From Flavobacterium sp. WC2421 (lineage in GTDB: Bacteria > Bacteroidota > Bacteroidia > Flavobacteriales > Flavobacteriaceae): 64,000 nt of DNA. A program made the translations under genes and the position numbers. Numbering within the stretch: the stretch's first letter is position 1; each line of letters opens with the position of its first letter. Of the stretch, positions 9,349 through 18,568 are shown piece by piece. A model generated the notes under the pieces. That model did no database searches. It saw only the letters and a list, made by a program, of their open reading frames with translations, and had not been told where the DNA came from. The stretch is taken from assembly GCF_040822115.1 (NCBI RefSeq), contig NZ_CP162004.1:3395001-3459000 (forward strand), given 5' to 3'.

Positions 9349-10287
9349 TTATAAGATGTTTGTTTCCTTATTTAATTCAATCTTTCCAGTTAATTTTTCT
9401 TTCCAGTCAGACCAATTGTATTTTCTACTAAAGATATATAAAAGTAATGGGTAAATAACTATTACCGGTAAGATAACATCGATTCCCGCTTTTGGTTCCG
9501 AAATATCTTTAAAAATAGAATTCGTTTGAAAAGCAGACCAATCTGAGGTAACTAATAATGCACTAATTAAATTATTTGCTGCATGGAAACCCAATGCCAA
9601 TTCCATTCCTTCATCCATCAAAGTGAGTATTCCCAAAAATAAACCGGTACCTATGTAATAAATAAAGATGATATTTCCCATTTTAGAGACTTCCGGATTC
9701 GATAGATGCATTGCTCCAAAAATAACAGAAGTCATCACTAATGGGAACCATTTATTCTTGGATAAATTAGCAAATCCTTGCATTAAATATCCTCTAAAAA
9801 CATATTCCTCTGTACTAGTTTGAATAGGAATCAAAAGCGTTCCTATAACTACTAAAATCGCAAAAGGAATAGGTTTAAAATTGAAAACAAAATTCTCAGG
9901 ACTGGCATAATAAAAAATTAAAGTAGAAGCAATTGTAAAAATAGACCAGATTGAAAAAGAATAAAAAAATCGATTCCAATCCATTTTTTTTCTTGAGGTA
10001 GTTATGGAAAGCATGGTTTGATTGTGAAGATGTCGCACCACAAAATAAATCCCAATTAAAGTAAAAACAAACGAAATTAGGATTAAAAACAAAGTGAGAT
10101 TAGGCTCAAAAAAACGCATTATATCTTCGTTATTTGACGGATAAGCCTTACCATTTATCATTACTTCATATAAAAGTCCAACTAATAATGGAATTTGCCC
10201 CACAAAAGAGGTCACTATAATTAAAGTAGAACCTACTAAATATTTCCAAAAGTTATTTTCTGAATTAACACCTTGCTCTATAAACAT
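9349..10287 (-). CDS. CPBP family intramembrane metalloprotease
   Basis: A 312-residue polytopic protein with about eight hydrophobic helices. The CPBP/Abi motifs are present: Glu160-Glu161-x3-Arg165 (TEEYVFRGYL) and FGAMH with His194, followed by a third motif near FHAANN. The family includes Rce1-like prenyl-protein and bacteriocin-immunity proteases of the inner membrane; the substrate here is unknown. It is the first gene of a probable two-gene unit with menE, 14 bp upstream of it. The upstream region shared with the ArsC-family gene contains a TAGACT/AGTCTA inverted repeat. Confidence 0.82.
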   Translation of the reverse strand: MFIEQGVNSENNFWKYLVGSTLIIVTSFVGQIPLLVGLLYEVMINGKAYPSNNEDIMRFFEPNLTLFLILISFVFTLIGIYFVVRHLHNQTMLSITTSRKKMDWNRFFYSFSIWSIFTIASTLIFYYASPENFVFNFKPIPFAILVVIGTLLIPIQTSTEEYVFRGYLMQGFANLSKNKWFPLVMTSVIFGAMHLSNPEVSKMGNIIFIYYIGTGLFLGILTLMDEGMELALGFHAANNLISALLVTSDWSAFQTNSIFKDISEPKAGIDVILPVIVIYPLLLYIFSRKYNWSDWKEKLTGKIELNKETNIL

Positions 10288-10313
10288 TTATTTAATTTAA
10301 ATATGAGTATAAT

Positions 10314-10336
10314 TAGACTATCAAAGTCTATTTTTG
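10314..10336 (+). promoter_or_regulatory. Inverted repeat overlapping a -7 box upstream of the ArsC-family gene
   Basis: TAGACT-ATCAA-AGTCTA (10314-10330) overlaps a perfect flavobacterial -7 box TATTTTTG (10329-10336). A further TAGACT occurs about 40 bp downstream. The box could drive the ArsC-family gene, with the repeat as operator for an unknown regulator. No good -33 TTG is seen. Confidence 0.45.
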
Positions 10337-10392
10337 TCAGTCGAAAATACCTTTTTTATTTTAATATAGACTAAAAAACAAAAATAAAACAA

Positions 10393-10734
10393 ATGATACA
10401 AATATACCATAACCCCCGTTGCGGAAAATCAAGAAATGCTTTAGCACTAGTAGAAGAAACAAAACAAGAATATGAAGTTATAAAATATCTAGAGCAACCA
10501 CCTACTTATCCAGACTTAATTTTACTATTAAAAAAGCTTCATTTAAAACCACTAGAATTAGTACGCCAAAAAGAAAAAATTTGGATTGAAAATTACAAAA
10601 ATAAATCTATGACTGACGAATCAATAATTAATGCCATGGTATCAAACCCAATTCTTATTGAAAGACCCATCCTTATAAAAGGAGATAAAGCAATCATTGG
10701 CAGGGACTTAGAGAAAGTTAACCATTTCCTGTAG
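10393..10734 (+). CDS. ArsC/Spx-family arsenate reductase-like protein
   Basis: A 113-residue protein with the thioredoxin-like ArsC fold. The active-site loop YHNPRCGKSRN contains Cys10. The three arginines that bind the oxyanion in R773-type ArsC are present: Arg58 (ELVRQKE), Arg91 (IERPILI) and Arg104 (IIGRDLE). Glutaredoxin-linked reduction of arsenate is the known activity of the family. No arsenite pump or ArsR lies nearby, so it may instead be a YfgD-type housekeeping homologue. It starts at ATG 10393. Confidence 0.82.
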   Translation: MIQIYHNPRCGKSRNALALVEETKQEYEVIKYLEQPPTYPDLILLLKKLHLKPLELVRQKEKIWIENYKNKSMTDESIINAMVSNPILIERPILIKGDKAIIGRDLEKVNHFL

Positions 10735-10829
10735 CGGGAAGCTTTTTTATTTAACAGTTTTTTATGATTTACCCTTTAAACCAAATGCAATTTTTGCAAT
10801 CAAATTGCGATAATCTAAACTAAAAACTA

Positions 10830-13310
10830 ATGCGTTATCAATTAAAATATTATTTGACCCTCACCTTGTTCTTCACATTTCTACTGAATTTTGCACAACA
10901 AAGACCAGCTGGTCCAGCTGGAGCCGAAATGCCTAAAATAAAAATCACAGGAACTGTTATTGAGAAAATAAGTAAGCAACCGCTAGAGTATGCAACTGTT
11001 ACTTTTATTAACTCAAAGAATGCAAAAGTGATTGCTGGAGGAATTACAAACACAAAGGGAGAATTTAATATCGATGTATTCCCAGGAATGTACACGATTA
11101 AAATTGAGTTTATTTCTTTTAAATCCATCGAATTAAAACAAACTTTAAAAGAAAACACTAGTTTAGGAACTATTTCTTTAGTTGAAGACGCCGCACAATT
11201 AAACGAAGTAGTTGTTCGTGCTGAGAAATCTACTGTCGAAATTAAGCTGGATAAAAAAGTATATAATGTAGGTCAGGATATGCTTGTAAAAGGAGGGACA
11301 GTAAGTGATGTATTAGAAAATGTACCTTCCGTTTCTGTAGATGTTGAAGGAAACGTTAGTTTAAGAGGTAGTGATAATGTTAGAATTTTCATCGATGGAC
11401 GTCCTTCAAATGCTCTAAATATGGCTGAGGCTTTGCGCCAAATTCCAGCAGACGCAATTGATAAAGTGGAAGTAATTACAAATCCATCGGCACGTTATGA
11501 TGCTGAAGGTGGTGCTGGTATCTTGAATATCATCCTTAAAAAGGGAAAAAATCAAGGTTTAAACGGAACCTTTATTGCCTCTACAGGAATTCCAGAAACC
11601 TATGGTTTAAGCGGAAACTTAAATTATAAAACAGAGAAAATGAATTACTTCACAACTACTGGTTATAATTATAGAACTAATGAAGGTGGTGGAAAAACAA
11701 ACTCTCAATATTTCAATTCGGATGGTTCTACTAATAAATTCATTGATGAATCTCGCGATACACAAAGAATCAGAAAAGGAATTACAACCAAAACTGGTGT
11801 AGAATGGTCGATTACTCCAAATACGTTTTGGACAAACTCTATTAGCTATCAAAATAATACGGGAAGTACAGAAGACTTAGTGAACTATAATAATTTTGAT
11901 GCCAATAAAATTTTTACTTCAAAAAGTTCTCGTTTAAATAGTGGAAACACAACTGGAAAAGACTTTGAATATTCTTCGAATTTTATTAAAAATTTCAATG
12001 ATAAAGGGCATAAACTAACAGCTGACGCATCTTATTCTAGAGAAAATGATATCGATGATTCCGCAATCAATGGTATTAACGAAACATTCCCTGATCAAAA
12101 CACGTATAGTACTACTTATAATGATGCAATACAAAAACAATATCAAATTCAAGCGGACTACGTTTTACCAATAGGAGAAGGAAGCCAATTTGAAGCTGGA
12201 TACAAAGGAAACTTTAACAATCTAAACAAAGCCTTCGATATTTTCTCTGATGATGGTAGTGACCTTGGAAATCTTTTGTCAAATACATTAGAGTATAAAG
12301 AAAAAATTAATGCGCTGTACACACAATACGGTTTCAAGGTAAACAAGTTCTCTTACTTATTTGGTTTACGTTGGGAAGACACCAATATTGATGTTAACTT
12401 ACTTGATACCCAAGAATTCAACAATAAAAAATACAATAAATTTTTCCCTAGTGCATTTGTCAATTATGAAGTTTCAGATCAAAGTAGCTTATCTTTAAGC
12501 TATAGCAAACGTTTATCTAGACCAAGAGGTAGATTCTTAGACCCTACTCCTAACATTTCAAGTAATATTAATATTTTTAAAGGAAACCCAGATTTAAATC
12601 CTTCATTAACGGATAAATTTGATTTAGGCTACATCAACCGTTGGGATAAAGTAACCTTAAATACTTCCATGTATTTTGAAAACACCACTGATGTATTTTC
12701 ATTTGTACGATATGAAAGTGGAGAGTTTGTAAATGGTACTCCAGTGATTCTGAGCACTCCAATTAACATTGGAAAAGAGCAAAAAATTGGTTTTGAATTT
12801 ACTTTAAACTACAACCCAATTAAAGCTTGGAAAATCAACAGTAGCTTCAACTTATTTAATACTAAAACAACAGGAGATTTTCAATATACAAATTCACAAA
12901 ATGTAGTAGTAACTCAAAACCTAGATAACCAAGCAACCTCTTGGTTTACCAGAGTGAACTCTCGTTTAACATTACCCTACAAAATTGATTGGCAATTAAG
13001 CGGAATGTACTTTGGACCTAGTAAAACAGCTCAAGGTAAAAACCTAGGTCAATACGGTATCAACACCTCATTTAGTAAAGATATACTAAAAGACAAAGGA
13101 ACGATTGCCTTCAATGTTAGTGATATTTTCAATACCCGAAAAATGAGATCCGAGACTAACTTACCTAGTGTAAGCAATTACAGTGAATTTCAATGGAGAA
13201 AAAGACAATTCAATTTATCATTCACTTACCGAATCAATAAAAAGAAATCGGATAGAGATAAAAATGCTCCGAAAAATGGTGAAGAAGAAGGCGGTGGATT
13301 TCCAGGATAA
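10830..13310 (+). CDS. TonB-dependent receptor-like outer-membrane barrel protein
   Basis: This 826-residue protein has a signal peptide (cleavage near FAQQ). A carboxypeptidase-regulatory-like beta-sandwich follows at about 35-115 (TGTVIEKISKQPLEYATV, GGITNTKGEFNIDV). The plug domain is at about 145-240 (GTVSDVLENVPSVSVD, VSLRGSDNVRIFIDG). A C-terminal beta-barrel runs from about 260 to 800 and ends in RQFNLSFTYRINKK plus a Glu/Gly-rich tail. This layout is typical of the flavobacterial receptors of the OMP_b-brl_3 group. The ligand is unknown: no SusD-like lipoprotein or siderophore gene is adjacent. A terminator follows directly. Confidence 0.88.
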   Translation: MRYQLKYYLTLTLFFTFLLNFAQQRPAGPAGAEMPKIKITGTVIEKISKQPLEYATVTFINSKNAKVIAGGITNTKGEFNIDVFPGMYTIKIEFISFKSIELKQTLKENTSLGTISLVEDAAQLNEVVVRAEKSTVEIKLDKKVYNVGQDMLVKGGTVSDVLENVPSVSVDVEGNVSLRGSDNVRIFIDGRPSNALNMAEALRQIPADAIDKVEVITNPSARYDAEGGAGILNIILKKGKNQGLNGTFIASTGIPETYGLSGNLNYKTEKMNYFTTTGYNYRTNEGGGKTNSQYFNSDGSTNKFIDESRDTQRIRKGITTKTGVEWSITPNTFWTNSISYQNNTGSTEDLVNYNNFDANKIFTSKSSRLNSGNTTGKDFEYSSNFIKNFNDKGHKLTADASYSRENDIDDSAINGINETFPDQNTYSTTYNDAIQKQYQIQADYVLPIGEGSQFEAGYKGNFNNLNKAFDIFSDDGSDLGNLLSNTLEYKEKINALYTQYGFKVNKFSYLFGLRWEDTNIDVNLLDTQEFNNKKYNKFFPSAFVNYEVSDQSSLSLSYSKRLSRPRGRFLDPTPNISSNINIFKGNPDLNPSLTDKFDLGYINRWDKVTLNTSMYFENTTDVFSFVRYESGEFVNGTPVILSTPINIGKEQKIGFEFTLNYNPIKAWKINSSFNLFNTKTTGDFQYTNSQNVVVTQNLDNQATSWFTRVNSRLTLPYKIDWQLSGMYFGPSKTAQGKNLGQYGINTSFSKDILKDKGTIAFNVSDIFNTRKMRSETNLPSVSNYSEFQWRKRQFNLSFTYRINKKKSDRDKNAPKNGEEEGGGFPG

Positions 13311-13320
13311 AAGCAAGATT

Positions 13321-13352
13321 AAGGACTCATGAAAATGGGTCCTTTTTTTTTT
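13321..13352 (+). terminator. Terminator after the TonB-dependent receptor gene
   Basis: AAGGACTCAT / ATGGGTCCTT form a 10-bp stem (one G-T pair) with a GAAA tetraloop, followed by a long T run. Its GGACTC/GGGTCC core recurs in the next terminator about 110 bp away. Confidence 0.88.
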
Positions 13353-13430
13353 TATTATAACAATACAACATTGTCCCTATTTATAAAATAATCCATAAAG
13401 CTACAATCTAAAAACACAATTTTAGGCATA

Positions 13431-13464
13431 AAAAAAAGGACTCGCAAAAACGGGTCCTTTTTTT
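13431..13464 (-). terminator. Terminator for the small membrane protein gene
   Basis: A7-GGACTCG and CGGGTCC-T7 pair over 14 bp around CAAAAA. It sits just past the stop of the minus-strand gene at 13479, and the A7 run becomes the T tract on that strand. Confidence 0.8.
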
Positions 13465-13478
13465 ATGTGTCAATCAAA

Positions 13479-13646
13479 CTAAACTGATTGCTCTTTCTTT
13501 GCTTTTCTTTTCTCTTTATATGCTTCCCAAGTTGCTCCACCTACCCAATAGGATACGAAACCAACTAAAAAAAACATTAACCAAAATCCTAATGTAAGGA
13601 TTGATAAAAAAAGTAAAAAGCCTAAATACTGTGAAAATTCAAACAT
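13479..13646 (-). CDS. Small membrane protein of unknown function
   Basis: From the ATG at 13646 (MFEFSQYLGFL) this encodes 55 residues. A longer frame reaches 13676, but its N-terminus is polar and atypical. One or two transmembrane helices (LGFLLFLSILTLGFWLMFFLVGFVSYW) precede a short, very basic cytoplasmic tail (YKEKRKAKKEQ). I recognise no family. Its own terminator and conserved-looking hydrophobic design support it as a real gene. It is divergent from fumC. Confidence 0.6.
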   Translation of the reverse strand: MFEFSQYLGFLLFLSILTLGFWLMFFLVGFVSYWVGGATWEAYKEKRKAKKEQSV

Positions 13647-13758
13647 GTTTTCCGGAATTTTTGAATGTAAGTACAAATGTATGTTTATTATTTTTTCTTA
13701 GCAATAAAAAAACAAATCAATTTTCATAAATTAGTATTTATACGTATTTTTGAGCTCA

Positions 13759-13846
13759 ATTTTAGGAGCTATTCCCGCTATTCGTTACAATCTTACATGC
13801 CAAACAATGGCATATAAGGATTTTCACTACTATCGGGGCTAGAAAA
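13759..13846 (+). repeat. Intergenic palindromic element, copy 1
   Basis: This copy reads TTTTAGGAGCTATTCCCGC … ACAATCTT, then a variable stem (ATGCCA / TGGCAT), then AAGGATTTTCACT … TATCGGGGCTA. The outer parts match copies at 41271 and, inverted, at 51979. The inner stem has a different sequence in each copy but stays self-complementary. It lies between the small membrane gene and fumC and contains no ORF. Confidence 0.8.
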
Positions 13847-13899
13847 CAGAATGCAGTGCAACTAAATCAATTTTCAACATAACACAAATAAATAATAAA

Positions 13900-15297
13900 A
13901 TGAAATTCAGAATAGAAAAAGACACCATGGGTGAAGTGCAAGTTCCAGCTGATAAATATTGGGGTGCACAAACAGAACGTTCTAGAAACAATTTTAAAAT
14001 AGGACCATCTGCTTCCATGCCAAAAGAAATAGTAGAAGGTTTTGCCTACCTAAAGAAAGCAGCAGCTTATGCTAACTGCGACCTAGGAGTCCTTCCTGCT
14101 GAAAAAAGAGATGCGATTGCAGCTGTTTGTGATGAAATTCTTGCTGGGAAATTAGATGATCAATTTCCATTAGTAATTTGGCAAACAGGTTCTGGTACAC
14201 AAAGTAACATGAACGTTAATGAAGTTGTAGCTAATCGTGCTCAAGTTTTAAAGGGATTTGCAATTGGTGAAGGAGAGCAGTTTATTAAAGCAAATGATGA
14301 TGTAAACAAATCACAATCATCTAATGATACTTTCCCTACAGGAATGCATATTGCAGCTTACAAAGCGGTTGTAGAAGTTACAATTCCTGGAGTTGAAAAA
14401 TTAAGAGACACATTACATGCTAAAGCAACTGAATTCAAAAATGTGGTAAAAATAGGTCGTACACACCTTATGGATGCCACTCCACTTACAGTAGGTCAAG
14501 AACTTTCAGGATATGTAGCACAATTAAACTATGGTTTAAAAGCAGTTAAAAATACTTTAGCACATTTATCTGAAGTTGCTTTAGGAGGAACTGCTGTAGG
14601 AACTGGACTAAACACACCTGCAGGATACGATGTAAAAGTAGCCGAATATATTGCTGAATTTACAGGTCATCCATTCGTAACTGCCGAAAATAAATTTGAA
14701 GCTCTAGCAGCTCATGACGCTATTGTTGAATCACATGGTGCTTTAAAACAACTGGCTGTTTCATTAAATAAAATTGCTAATGATATTCGTATGTTAGCTT
14801 CTGGACCTCGTTCGGGAATTGGTGAGTTAATCATCCCAGAAAACGAACCTGGTTCTTCCATCATGCCAGGAAAAGTAAACCCAACACAATGTGAAGCGTT
14901 AACAATGGTATGTGCTCAGGTAATGGGTAATGATGTGGCAATCACTGTTGGTGGAATGCAAGGTCATTATGAATTAAATGTATTCAAACCAGTAATGGCG
15001 GCAAACTTCTTGCAATCAGCACGTTTATTAGGAGATGCATGTACCTCATTTGACGAACACTGTGCTCAAGGTATTGAACCTAACTACAAACGTATTAAAG
15101 AATTAGTTGACAATTCATTAATGCTTGTTACGGCTTTGAATACAAAAATTGGATATTACAAAGCAGCTGAAATTGCTCAAACAGCTCATAAAAACGGAAC
15201 TACTTTAAAAGAAGAGTCAGTACGTTTAGGGTATGTTACTGCCGAAGATTTTGATGCATGGGTAAAACCAGAAGATATGGTAGGAAGCTTAAAATAA
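13900..15297 (+). CDS. fumC: Fumarate hydratase, class II
   Basis: A 465-residue protein of the fumarase/aspartase superfamily with all signature regions. These are the [10 protein letters not shown] active-site stretch (about 99-108), the [14 protein letters not shown] region, the [12 protein letters not shown] histidine loop and the superfamily signature [11 protein letters not shown] at 318-328. It hydrates fumarate to L-malate in the TCA cycle, without an iron-sulfur cluster. Size and motifs match FumC closely; aspartase is less likely because the sequence has the FumC-type [14 protein letters not shown]. It is monocistronic, with a bidirectional terminator after it. Confidence 0.96.
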   Translation: MKFRIEKDTMGEVQVPADKYWGAQTERSRNNFKIGPSASMPKEIVEGFAYLKKAAAYANCDLGVLPAEKRDAIAAVCDEILAGKLDDQFPLVIWQTGSGTQSNMNVNEVVANRAQVLKGFAIGEGEQFIKANDDVNKSQSSNDTFPTGMHIAAYKAVVEVTIPGVEKLRDTLHAKATEFKNVVKIGRTHLMDATPLTVGQELSGYVAQLNYGLKAVKNTLAHLSEVALGGTAVGTGLNTPAGYDVKVAEYIAEFTGHPFVTAENKFEALAAHDAIVESHGALKQLAVSLNKIANDIRMLASGPRSGIGELIIPENEPGSSIMPGKVNPTQCEALTMVCAQVMGNDVAITVGGMQGHYELNVFKPVMAANFLQSARLLGDACTSFDEHCAQGIEPNYKRIKELVDNSLMLVTALNTKIGYYKAAEIAQTAHKNGTTLKEESVRLGYVTAEDFDAWVKPEDMVGSLK

Positions 15298-15320
15298 TTA
15301 TAAATTTTGATTTATAAATC

Positions 15321-15356
15321 AAAAACCCTGAAATGATAAAACATTTCAGGGTTTTT
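15321..15356. terminator. Bidirectional terminator between fumC and the convergent dehydrogenase
   Basis: A perfect 15-bp stem, AAAAACCCTGAAATG / CATTTCAGGGTTTTT, around ATAAAA, with A and T flanks serving both strands. Confidence 0.9.
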
Positions 15357-15398
15357 GTTTATTAACATATATGCAATAAGGACAACATTCAATACTAA

Positions 15399-16601
15399 CT
15401 ACTTCCCATCAACATAATCTTGTAAATAACTAAATCTTGGAGTCAGTTTTCCTTTTTCGGTCATTTTGGCTCTTTCAAGAATACCCTCTTTATCGCTATC
15501 AAAAAAGGCAGGAATAACATGTTCCATAAACATAGTTCCAAAACCTTCACTGGCATCTTTTGGCAATTCGCAAGGCAAATTATCAACGGCCATAACTACA
15601 ATAGCAGCAGGGTGAAAAACATCCACTTCTTTATGCTCCGATGGTAAATAACCATATAAAGGCTCTGCTATAGTTGAAGCTCTAAGAGTAGATGCTATAG
15701 GTCCATTGATATCACAGGAAACATCACCAATTACTTTTATCTTACAGTCCTTTGCTTGAAGCATTTCTTTTGTCAGAATATCTGGTGCATCATTCCCATG
15801 AAAATGACCAGTAATTAAAATTTCAGATACTTTAGTGAATCGCTCAAAATCTCCTATATATTCTTTAGGATTATCGTAAAAATCTTTACAATTTAGTACT
15901 TGTCCGTCAATACGTTTATTATAATCTAATACATCAATCTGAGTATAAACAGCTTGTGCATACTTTTTAGATAAGAAATTTTCAACCGAAACCTCCGTGA
16001 TTTTTATAGCATCCAGCACTTCTTTTATTCCCCCTCCTACTTTACCGCTTCCGGTAACAACAAATTTAATGGGTGGGAAAATAATCCGTTTCAATTGTCT
16101 AATTAACTCCTCTTTACCTGAAAGTGTCTCCGCTTTTGGTAATTTAAATAATTCAAATTTGATTCCAAAAGCACGAATCGTATTATAAGCACCAACTATT
16201 CCAGCATATCTACCAAAACCAATCAATCTGCGATTTTCGGCATCTACTATTGTTTCATGATCATATAAATCAATACTTTTTTCTAGAACTGTTTGTAATA
16301 ATTTTTTATTGTAAGGCTGCTTCTTTATCGTATGTGAAAAAAAGAAATAGGATTTATTAGGGATTAGATTTTCAACAGGAACTTCTTTAACTCCAAATAA
16401 TACATCACAATCGCTTATATCATCAGTAACTTCAATTCCTAATTTTTTATATTCTTCATCAGAAAAAATTCTAATATCTGAACTTTCTACTTTTACAATT
16501 GCATCTGGATAAAGTTGCTTTAATTGAACTAACTCACTAGGAGAAAAAACGACTCTTCGATCAGGTGGGCTTTTTCTTTCTTTTAAAATTCCGAATTTCA
16601 T
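15399..16601 (-). CDS. Saccharopine dehydrogenase / alanine dehydrogenase-like NAD(P)-dependent oxidoreductase
   Basis: A 400-residue protein whose N-terminus (MKFGILKERKSPPDRRVVFSP) is the typical start of the AlaDH/PNT-N and lysine-forming saccharopine dehydrogenase group. The central SHTIKKQPYNKKLL and LIGFGRYAGIVGAYNTIRA motifs fit saccharopine dehydrogenases. A Rossmann-type VVTGSGKVGGGI (about 181-192) binds the dinucleotide. In that family the enzyme interconverts saccharopine with lysine and 2-oxoglutarate. A role in lysine metabolism is inferred only; no neighbouring lys gene supports it. The gene is monocistronic and ends at the terminator shared with fumC. Confidence 0.75.
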   Translation of the reverse strand: MKFGILKERKSPPDRRVVFSPSELVQLKQLYPDAIVKVESSDIRIFSDEEYKKLGIEVTDDISDCDVLFGVKEVPVENLIPNKSYFFFSHTIKKQPYNKKLLQTVLEKSIDLYDHETIVDAENRRLIGFGRYAGIVGAYNTIRAFGIKFELFKLPKAETLSGKEELIRQLKRIIFPPIKFVVTGSGKVGGGIKEVLDAIKITEVSVENFLSKKYAQAVYTQIDVLDYNKRIDGQVLNCKDFYDNPKEYIGDFERFTKVSEILITGHFHGNDAPDILTKEMLQAKDCKIKVIGDVSCDINGPIASTLRASTIAEPLYGYLPSEHKEVDVFHPAAIVVMAVDNLPCELPKDASEGFGTMFMEHVIPAFFDSDKEGILERAKMTEKGKLTPRFSYLQDYVDGK

Positions 16602-16813
16602 ATCTTAGTTTTACATGTATTATTATAACTTTAATCGATGTTATTGTTACAAATATAACAATTTAAACAACATTAAGTTGGGTTTTATAAAAAAAATTAA
16701 ATCCTAAAAAATTTTAAAAGCTGAGGTCCAAAACAATAGAAAAACAGTTCTAAAAACTTTAATAAAATACTGTTAACGTTTGCTAAAAAAAGGGACTAAA
16801 GGGATTGATTCCA

Positions 16814-16821
16814 TATATTTG
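16814..16821 (+). promoter_or_regulatory. -7 promoter box of the serine hydrolase gene
   Basis: A perfect TATATTTG lies 20 bp before the ATG at 16841. It also overlaps the first codons of the longer frame that opens at 16805, so 16841 is the credible start. Confidence 0.6.
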
Positions 16822-16840
16822 CCTTTCTAGCACCACAGTA

Positions 16841-18037
16841 ATGATTTTTATAAAAAAAGCAAATATACTACAAATACTCATGCTCTTATTGGTTTTGAGT
16901 GGCTGTAAAGAAAAGAATAAATCGGAATCAAATTCAACAGCAAACACAAAAGAGAAAGCAAGTCTTGTAATCAATTCTGGGCCAAAACTTAGTGAAAAGT
17001 ATTACGAGTCTAAAAAGAATTCTATCCTTCATTTTTACAACAAAAACTGGCCTCATAATAGTTTAAATGGGGGTTTTCTTGTGGCGAAAAATGGTCAAAT
17101 TATATTTGAACGATATGAAGGTATTTCAAATCACAAAACCAAGTCAGAAATGACTAGCACAACGCCCTTGCATATCGCTTCTGTTAGTAAAGTAATAACA
17201 GCAACAGCAGTATTAAAATTAGTAAGTGCTGGAAAAATAACATTAGACCAAAAAGTAACTACAATCCTAAAAGAGTTTCCTTATCCAGATGTTACTATAA
17301 AAACGCTATTAAACCATAGAACTGGGATGCGTAATTACGCCTATTTTACAGAAAAAAAAGGAATTTGGGACCGACATAAAATTCTAAGCAATCAAGATAT
17401 CTTGACTATCATGGCAACAAAAGGGATTGATTTAGAATTTAAAACCAATACTCGTTTTAGCTATTGCAATACTAATTATGCCATGTTGGCATTAGTAATT
17501 GAAAAAATAACAGGTAAGCCTTACAAAGATGCCATGCAAGAAATTGTTTTCAAACCATTAGGGATGAAAGACACTTATGTTTTTGATTATGAAAAAGACA
17601 AATTGACGGCTACACCTTCTTACAGAGGGAATTTTTCATTGATTAATATGGATTATTTAGATGCGATATATGGTGATAAAAACATCTACTCTACTCCTAG
17701 AGATTTATTAAAATTTGATGATGGTCGTAATTCTGCCAGTTTTTTAGATCCAAAATTACTAAAACAAGCCTTTATAGGATATAGTAACGAACATAAAGGA
17801 ACAAAAAATTATGGCTTAGGTATGCGAATGATCAATTGGCCTACAGGACAAAATTTCTATTTTCATAATGGCTGGTGGCATGGTAATACTTCTGCTTATA
17901 TTACTTTACCAGAAGAAAAGGTTACAATTATTGCTTTGTCAAATAAATTCAATCGAAGTACCTATAAGGTTCGGAATTTAGCTGCACTTTTTGGAGATTA
18001 TCCATTCAAACTGGATGATGATGGAAAAGAGGAATGA
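16841..18037 (+). CDS. Class C beta-lactamase-fold serine hydrolase, lipoprotein
   Basis: The start at 16841 gives a lipoprotein signal (MIFIKKANILQILMLLLVLSGC) and a protein of 398 residues. The serine beta-lactamase/DD-peptidase motifs are visible. SVSK (in HIASVSKVITATAV) is the S-x-x-K nucleophile motif, YCN (in FSYCNTNYAM) replaces the YxN motif, and HNG (in FYFHNGWWHG) is the third motif. Such proteins are esterases, D-peptidases or uncharacterised hydrolases anchored in the envelope; resistance cannot be inferred. It is a single gene upstream of ssrA. Confidence 0.85.
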   Translation: MIFIKKANILQILMLLLVLSGCKEKNKSESNSTANTKEKASLVINSGPKLSEKYYESKKNSILHFYNKNWPHNSLNGGFLVAKNGQIIFERYEGISNHKTKSEMTSTTPLHIASVSKVITATAVLKLVSAGKITLDQKVTTILKEFPYPDVTIKTLLNHRTGMRNYAYFTEKKGIWDRHKILSNQDILTIMATKGIDLEFKTNTRFSYCNTNYAMLALVIEKITGKPYKDAMQEIVFKPLGMKDTYVFDYEKDKLTATPSYRGNFSLINMDYLDAIYGDKNIYSTPRDLLKFDDGRNSASFLDPKLLKQAFIGYSNEHKGTKNYGLGMRMINWPTGQNFYFHNGWWHGNTSAYITLPEEKVTIIALSNKFNRSTYKVRNLAALFGDYPFKLDDDGKEE

Positions 18038-18088
18038 TATTTGTAGAATAAAAAGAGTGTTTAAAATGTAATTTCAACTAGAAAAGAA

Positions 18089-18096
18089 TACATTTG
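18089..18096 (+). promoter_or_regulatory. ssrA: -7 promoter box for ssrA
   Basis: A perfect TACATTTG box lies 36 bp upstream of the mature tmRNA 5' end, leaving a short precursor leader of about 25-30 nt. A -33 TTG is not obvious. Confidence 0.55.
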
Positions 18097-18131
18097 CAAA
18101 CTCAAAATTATCAGCGATGGTAAAATAAAAA

Positions 18132-18528
18132 GGGGTCGACTGGTTTTGACAGCAAGTCGAATTGACAAGTAAGCACGTCGAGAACTGGGACAATTCTCGT
18201 TAATAAAAGGTTTCAAAACACTTACACGGCGAAGGAAACTACGCTCTTGCTGCATAATCTGAATCATAGTAAGATTAGCCTAGTTCCTATAAGATAGGAA
18301 AGCAGGATTTACCTCGAAAGCTTTGGTTTATAGCGGTCGATCAAGGTGAATCGTAAATTTAAACCTAGATTTCCATAAGCTTCGGGTGGATTTCGAACTA
18401 AAGAAGATAAGTTATGTGCGGCTGTTTCTGGCCAATCACATAATCGAAAATTCAATCAGGAAATAAGCGTGTAGAAAGCTTCTTAGTTGCTTGTTTGGAC
18501 CCGAGTTCGATTCTCGGCGACTCCACAA
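18132..18528 (+). ncRNA. ssrA: Transfer-messenger RNA (tmRNA)
   Basis: The 5' end GGGGTCGACTGGTTTTGACA and the 3' end TTCGATTCTCGGCGACTCC form the tRNA-like domain. GGGGTCG pairs with CGACTCC as a 7-bp acceptor stem, and GGACCCGAGTTCGATTCTCG gives the T arm. CCA is not encoded. The tag ORF at 18228-18257 reads GEGNYALAA followed by TAA, the usual -ALAA degradation signal. tmRNA with SmpB rescues ribosomes stalled on non-stop mRNA and tags the product for proteolysis. Pseudoknot regions follow the tag. A strong terminator begins 2 bp after the end. Confidence 0.97.
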
Positions 18529-18529
18529 A

Positions 18530-18567
18530 AAACCTTGTAAATCAATTATTTACAAGGTTTTTTTTTA
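18530..18567. terminator. Terminator after ssrA, shared with the convergent osmC-like gene
   Basis: AAACCTTGTAAAT / ATTTACAAGGTTT form a perfect 13-bp stem around CAATT, then a T run. A tract on the other side lets it also end the minus-strand gene. Confidence 0.9.
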
Positions 18568-18568
18568 T

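Noticed and set aside
16841..18037. Beta-lactamase resistance gene
   Set aside because: The motifs define the fold only; YCN and HNG variants and the lipoprotein anchor fit many non-resistance hydrolases.
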